64,000 nt of DNA from Paracoccus stylophorae (GTDB taxonomy: Bacteria > Pseudomonadota > Alphaproteobacteria > Rhodobacterales > Rhodobacteraceae). Below, piece by piece: positions 60,566 through 64,000 of this stretch (the stretch's first letter is position 1; the number at the start of each line of letters is the position of its first letter). The position numbers and the translations under genes are program-made. Under the pieces are notes generated by a model, which had not been told where the DNA came from, made no database searches, and saw only the letters and a list, made by a program, of their open reading frames with translations. The stretch is taken from contig NZ_CP067134.1 in assembly GCF_028553765.1 (NCBI RefSeq), positions 1,159,001 through 1,223,000 on the forward strand, read 5' to 3'.

Positions 60566-62649
60566 GCGCGCCGCCTGCGCAGCCACCACAGACCGGCAAA
60601 CAGCGCGGTCAGCGCCAGCCCGGCCTCATCCGTCATCGGCAGCGCCGCGATCAGCGTCAGCGCGGCCAGCGCCGCCAGCAGCCGTTCCCATATCGCCAGC
60701 CGGTGTCCCAGCCAGCCGATCACCGCGATCCCCCACAACCCGATCGCGATCACGCATTTCGCAACGATATAGGCGACGGCCGCGGCATAGCCGATGCTTT
60801 CCGCCAGCGGCCCGCCATCCTGCAACATCAGCGCCGGCGTATAGACCGCCATATAGGGAATGACGAACCCGGCGGCCGCGACCTTCAGCGCCTCCATGCT
60901 GATCCTGAAGCCGCTTTCGCGGGCGATGGGCGCGGCGGCGAAACAGGCCAGCGCGACGGGCGGCGTCAGATCGGCAAGGATGCCGAAATAGAACACGAAC
61001 ATGTGGCTGACGATCAGCGGCACGCCCAGTTGCAGCAGCGCAGGCGCGGCGATGGTCGAGGTGATGATATAGTTGGGGATGGTCGGAATCCCCATGCCCA
61101 GCACGATGCAGGTGATCATCGTCAGGATCAGCGACAGGATCAGGCTGTTCTGGCCGACCGACACGATATACAGGCCAAACGTGTTCGCGGCCCCGGTCAG
61201 GGTCATGGTGCCGATGATGACGCCCACCAGCGCGCAGGCGACGCCGACGGGCAGTGCGGTCTTGGCCCCCTCGGCCAGGCTGTCGATGACCTGCCAGATG
61301 GTCTTGCGCCCGCCGGCATAGATCAGGTTCCAGACCAGCAGCGCGCCGATCCCGCCCCACAGGGCAGAGTTGCCGAATTGCAGGAAACTGGCCGCGACCA
61401 GCCCCAGTCCGATCCAGAAGATGATGCGCAGCACGCCCTGCGGCAGGCCCAACGCCGCCGACGCCCCCAGGATCAGCATGATCGTCAGCCCCAGACCGAC
61501 CGTGCCCGCAAACAGCGGCGTGTAGCCGGAAAACAGCAGATAGACCAGCACCGCCAGCGGCAGGATCAGATACCACCCCTCTTTCAGCGCGTTGCGGATC
61601 GAGGGCAGGTCCTCCTTGTTCATGCCGTGCAGATTGCGGCGTCCGGCCTCAAGATGGACCATCCAGAAGGCGCTGGCGAAATACAGGATCGCCGGGATGA
61701 TCGCGGCGCGCACGACCTCGACATAGGCCACGCCAAGCGTCTCTGCCATGATGAAGGCGACCGCGCCCATCACCGGCGGCATGATCTGTCCGCCCATGGA
61801 GGCCGTGGCCTCGACCCCGCCGGCAAACGCCGCGCGATAGCCGAAGCTTTTCATCAGCGGGATGGTGAACTGCCCGGTGGTCACGACATTGGCCACGCCC
61901 GACCCGGAAATCGTGCCCATCAGCCCTGAACTGACCACCGACACCTTGGCCGCCCCGCCCATCCGGTGGCCCACGAACCCCAGGCTGACATCGGTGAACA
62001 GCTTGATCATCCCGGCCTTTTCCAGAAACGACCCGAACAGGATGAACAGGAAGATATAGGTCGCGCTGACATAAAGCGGGGTGCCATAGATGCCTTCGGT
62101 GCCGAAGGACATCTGTTCGATCACCTGCGCGAAATCGTATCCGCGCGTGACCATCGGGCCCGGAAAATACTGCCCGAACAGCGCATAGACCAGGAACAGC
62201 CCCGCAACGATGGGCAGCGCCGGACCCATCACCACATAGGCCGCGGCAAAGGTCGTCGCCAGCGCGATCACCCCGATTGCCACGTCGATGTCGTTCAGCA
62301 TCCCCGACCGCATCATCAGCGGCACGTATTCCGCCCATTGATACCCCGCGACGACCACGCCCGAGGCGGCCAGCACCCATGCCAGCACCTTGGCCGGCAC
62401 CCCGCGACCGTGCAGCGCCGCCAGCAGCGGAAAGCACAGCAGCATCAGGAAACCCAGATGCAGCGCGCGCTGGATCTGGCTGGACAGGGTGACGATATGG
62501 GCGGCAATGGCGATCTGGTAAAGCGAGAAGGCGACGGCGATCCAGAACAGGATCTTTCCCTCGGTGCCGGCGGGAAAGCTGTCGGCCAGCGGATCGTGCA
62601 GGCCAAGATCGGAGTCGCCGGCCGGGGCCGAGGGCCGGGCTTCGGTCAT
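60562..62649 (-). CDS. TRAP transporter fused 4TM/12TM permease (TAXI type)
   Basis: The 695-residue protein carries both TRAP permease parts in one chain: an N-terminal DctQ-like part (to about 150) and a 12-span DctM-like part with GSGVANVVTTGQFTIPLMKS near residue 264 and GGQIMPPVMGAVAFIMAE near 298. This fused form is typical of TAXI-type TRAP systems. It shares an operon with its binding protein (62713) and DUF1850. Substrate unknown. Confidence 0.93.
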   Translation of the reverse strand: MTEARPSAPAGDSDLGLHDPLADSFPAGTEGKILFWIAVAFSLYQIAIAAHIVTLSSQIQRALHLGFLMLLCFPLLAALHGRGVPAKVLAWVLAASGVVVAGYQWAEYVPLMMRSGMLNDIDVAIGVIALATTFAAAYVVMGPALPIVAGLFLVYALFGQYFPGPMVTRGYDFAQVIEQMSFGTEGIYGTPLYVSATYIFLFILFGSFLEKAGMIKLFTDVSLGFVGHRMGGAAKVSVVSSGLMGTISGSGVANVVTTGQFTIPLMKSFGYRAAFAGGVEATASMGGQIMPPVMGAVAFIMAETLGVAYVEVVRAAIIPAILYFASAFWMVHLEAGRRNLHGMNKEDLPSIRNALKEGWYLILPLAVLVYLLFSGYTPLFAGTVGLGLTIMLILGASAALGLPQGVLRIIFWIGLGLVAASFLQFGNSALWGGIGALLVWNLIYAGGRKTIWQVIDSLAEGAKTALPVGVACALVGVIIGTMTLTGAANTFGLYIVSVGQNSLILSLILTMITCIVLGMGIPTIPNYIITSTIAAPALLQLGVPLIVSHMFVFYFGILADLTPPVALACFAAAPIARESGFRISMEALKVAAAGFVIPYMAVYTPALMLQDGGPLAESIGYAAAVAYIVAKCVIAIGLWGIAVIGWLGHRLAIWERLLAALAALTLIAALPMTDEAGLALTALFAGLWWLRRRRA

Positions 62650-62712
62650 GATGTCATCCGATGCTGATGATGGTGGGGGCCGGGACCCGCGTCCCGGCCC
62701 GCGACACGCGCC

Positions 62713-63669
62713 TTATTCGGCGGTGACGCCCACCTCGTCATAGTAACGCTGCGCACCGGGATGGACCGGCACCGGCATGCCCTTCAACGCGTTCTGCACG
62801 TCGATGCTGGCGGTCGCCGCGTGGGCCGATTTCAGCTCGTCCAGGTGATCGTACATCAGCTTCGTCATCTGATAGGCCAGATCGTCGCTGACCGCGTCCG
62901 ATGTGATCAGGAAGTTGATGACGGCGACGGTCGGCACGTCTTCGGTCTGCCCGTCATAGGTGTCCGCGGGAATCGTCTCGGCCACATAGGGCGCGCCCAG
63001 GGTCGAGGCGATTTCGTCGGGGATGGCCACGACCGTGATCGGGATCGAGGTGGACAGATCCTTCAGCGACGCGACGCCCAGGCCCGCGGATTGCAGGGTG
63101 GCGTCAAGCTGACGGTTCTTCATCAGTTCGACCGATTCCGCGAAGGGCAGATATTCGACCTTGCCCAGATCGTCATAGGTCATCCCGGCGGCCTGCAGAA
63201 TGGCGCGGGCGTTCAGTTCCGTGCCCGATTTCGGCGCGCCCACCGACAGCGCCTTGCCCTTCAGATCCTCCAGCGTCTTGATGCCGGATTCCTCGCTGGC
63301 GACGATCTGGATGAAGTTGGGATACATGGCCGAGATGCCGCGCAGCTTGTCCAGCGGTTCGGGGAAACCGGCCTCGGCATTGCCTTCGGCGGCGAATTTC
63401 ACGGAATCGCCAAGCGCGATGCCGATCTCGCCCTTGCCCTGTTGCAGCAGGTTCAGGTTCTCGACGCTGGCTTTTGTGGACTGCACCTGCACCTTGGCGT
63501 CGGGAATGCCGTCGGTATAGATCTTCGACAGCGCCCCGCCCACCGGATAATAGACCCCGGAGGTGCCGCCGGTCAGAATGTTGATGAATTGCTGCGCGCC
63601 GGCCGATATCGGCACGACGCCAAGCGCGACCACGGCGGCGGCTGCGGCCACCTTGTTGCGGATGGTCAT
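62713..63669 (-). CDS. TAXI family TRAP transporter solute-binding protein
   Basis: Periplasmic binding protein of 318 residues. A signal peptide ends near SAGA-QQF (residues 22-26). The TAXI core begins INILTGGTSGVYYPVGGALS and has KVQVQSTKASVENLNLLQQG near residue 58 and SVGAPKSGTELNARAIL near 140. TAXI proteins are often linked to glutamate or similar uptake; the substrate here is unknown. GGGAGGAAG precedes the ATG at 63669. Confidence 0.95.
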   Translation of the reverse strand: MTIRNKVAAAAAVVALGVVPISAGAQQFINILTGGTSGVYYPVGGALSKIYTDGIPDAKVQVQSTKASVENLNLLQQGKGEIGIALGDSVKFAAEGNAEAGFPEPLDKLRGISAMYPNFIQIVASEESGIKTLEDLKGKALSVGAPKSGTELNARAILQAAGMTYDDLGKVEYLPFAESVELMKNRQLDATLQSAGLGVASLKDLSTSIPITVVAIPDEIASTLGAPYVAETIPADTYDGQTEDVPTVAVINFLITSDAVSDDLAYQMTKLMYDHLDELKSAHAATASIDVQNALKGMPVPVHPGAQRYYDEVGVTAE

Positions 63670-63815
63670 GTCTTCCTCCCTGAATGCGTTTCTTTGCGGC
63701 AGGCTAAGAGGCTTTGGGGCCGAGGTCAAAGCCCAAAATCCTGTCGCCCGCACCTGCCGCAGAACGCCGCAAGGATCGTCCGCCACGGCTGGCGGGACGA
63801 TCCGTCAGGGACGGA

Positions 63816-64000
63816 TCATGCGTTCGCTTCGCGGATCTTTTCGGCGGCGTCCTTGTCATAGGTGACGCCTTTCTGGTCGAAAAGCTGGTCCAGCTCGCCC
63901 GACAGCGTCATCTCGGTGATGATGTCGCAGCCGCCCACGAACTCGCCCTTGACGTAAAGCTGGGGGATGGTCGGCCAGTCCGAGAAATCCTTGATCCCCT
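63816..64000 (-). CDS. grxD: monothiol glutaredoxin, Grx4 family (5' end outside window)
   Basis: Only the C-terminal 61 residues are seen. They contain [20 protein letters not shown], the glutathione-binding TIP and GG motifs of monothiol glutaredoxins, and a helical end [13 protein letters not shown]. The CGFS active site lies beyond 64000. Grx4-type proteins carry Fe-S clusters. Confidence 0.92.
   Translation of the reverse strand, partial: GIKDFSDWPTIPQLYVKGEFVGGCDIITEMTLSGELDQLFDQKGVTYDKDAAEKIREANA

Overview
The window is GC-rich, densely packed chromosomal DNA from an alphaproteobacterium of the Rhodobacterales, most like Paracoccus or a close relative. The evidence is a sciP-ctrA pair, a fused ATP sulfurylase/APS kinase, the TrmFO/GluQRS pair, a DUF1150-Hsp20 pair, an ectoine TRAP/eut operon and a tRNA-His with A73. 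Genus assignment is inference. No phage, IS element, integrase or CRISPR array was seen.

Layout. 1-3136: ubiK (cut by the window edge), then the operon lgt / MidA-like methyltransferase / pgeF. 3336-4424: an AT-rich DUF4062 gene, the clearest foreign gene, sits 16 bp behind a Lrp-type regulator. That regulator is divergent from trxB. 6291-10802: fused sat/cysC, hsp20-DUF1150, DUF465, purE-purK. 10910-14573 (minus): purF, cvpA, radA. 14643-23871: an AsnC-type regulator divergent from ectoine transport and breakdown genes (TRAP uehABC, usp, eutABCDE). 23915-27330: lipoprotein, sufE, mnmA, sciP, ctrA. 27518-32012: ligA, recG and a 36-residue membrane protein. 32115-41365: degenerate IscU-like scaffold, hisI, gluQRS-trmFO, rplY, acyltransferase, lldD, small lipoprotein, TetR, dnaG. 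41519-45453: rpoD, an overlapping BLUF photosensor, rmuC. 45493-55966: SDR, nrdR-ribD, an opposite-strand capsule block (kpsC, export lipoprotein, kpsS), ribE-ribBX-ribH-nusB and a small membrane protein. 56329-59697: outer-membrane protein, a 6S-like structured RNA on the minus strand, mmcB, DUF6324, tRNA-His, DUF883 and holin-like proteins. 59735-64000 (minus): pseudo-receiver, DUF1850, TRAP-TAXI permease and binding protein, and the 3' part of grxD.

How the genes work together. uehABC imports ectoines, and eutD/eutE open and deacetylate them. The last two pathway steps and the usual EnuR repressor are not here. SciP and CtrA form a cell-cycle pair, and each gene has a TTAA-type CtrA box candidate upstream. 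SufE and the IscU-like protein belong to Fe-S/sulfur metabolism, MnmA, TrmFO and GluQRS to tRNA modification. The riboflavin genes are split by the capsule genes, and the RibBA protein has lost the GTP cyclohydrolase II zinc ligands.

Most notable: (1) a complete promoter-structure-terminator unit for a 6S-like RNA at 57300-57543; (2) the lone DUF4062 gene; (3) a BLUF photosensor overlapping the rpoD stop; (4) a 36-aa membrane protein with three 11-bp-phased upstream repeats and its own terminator; (5) a pentapeptide-repeat tail on the ectoine-binding protein; (6) several degenerate paralogues (scaffold, receiver, RibBX).
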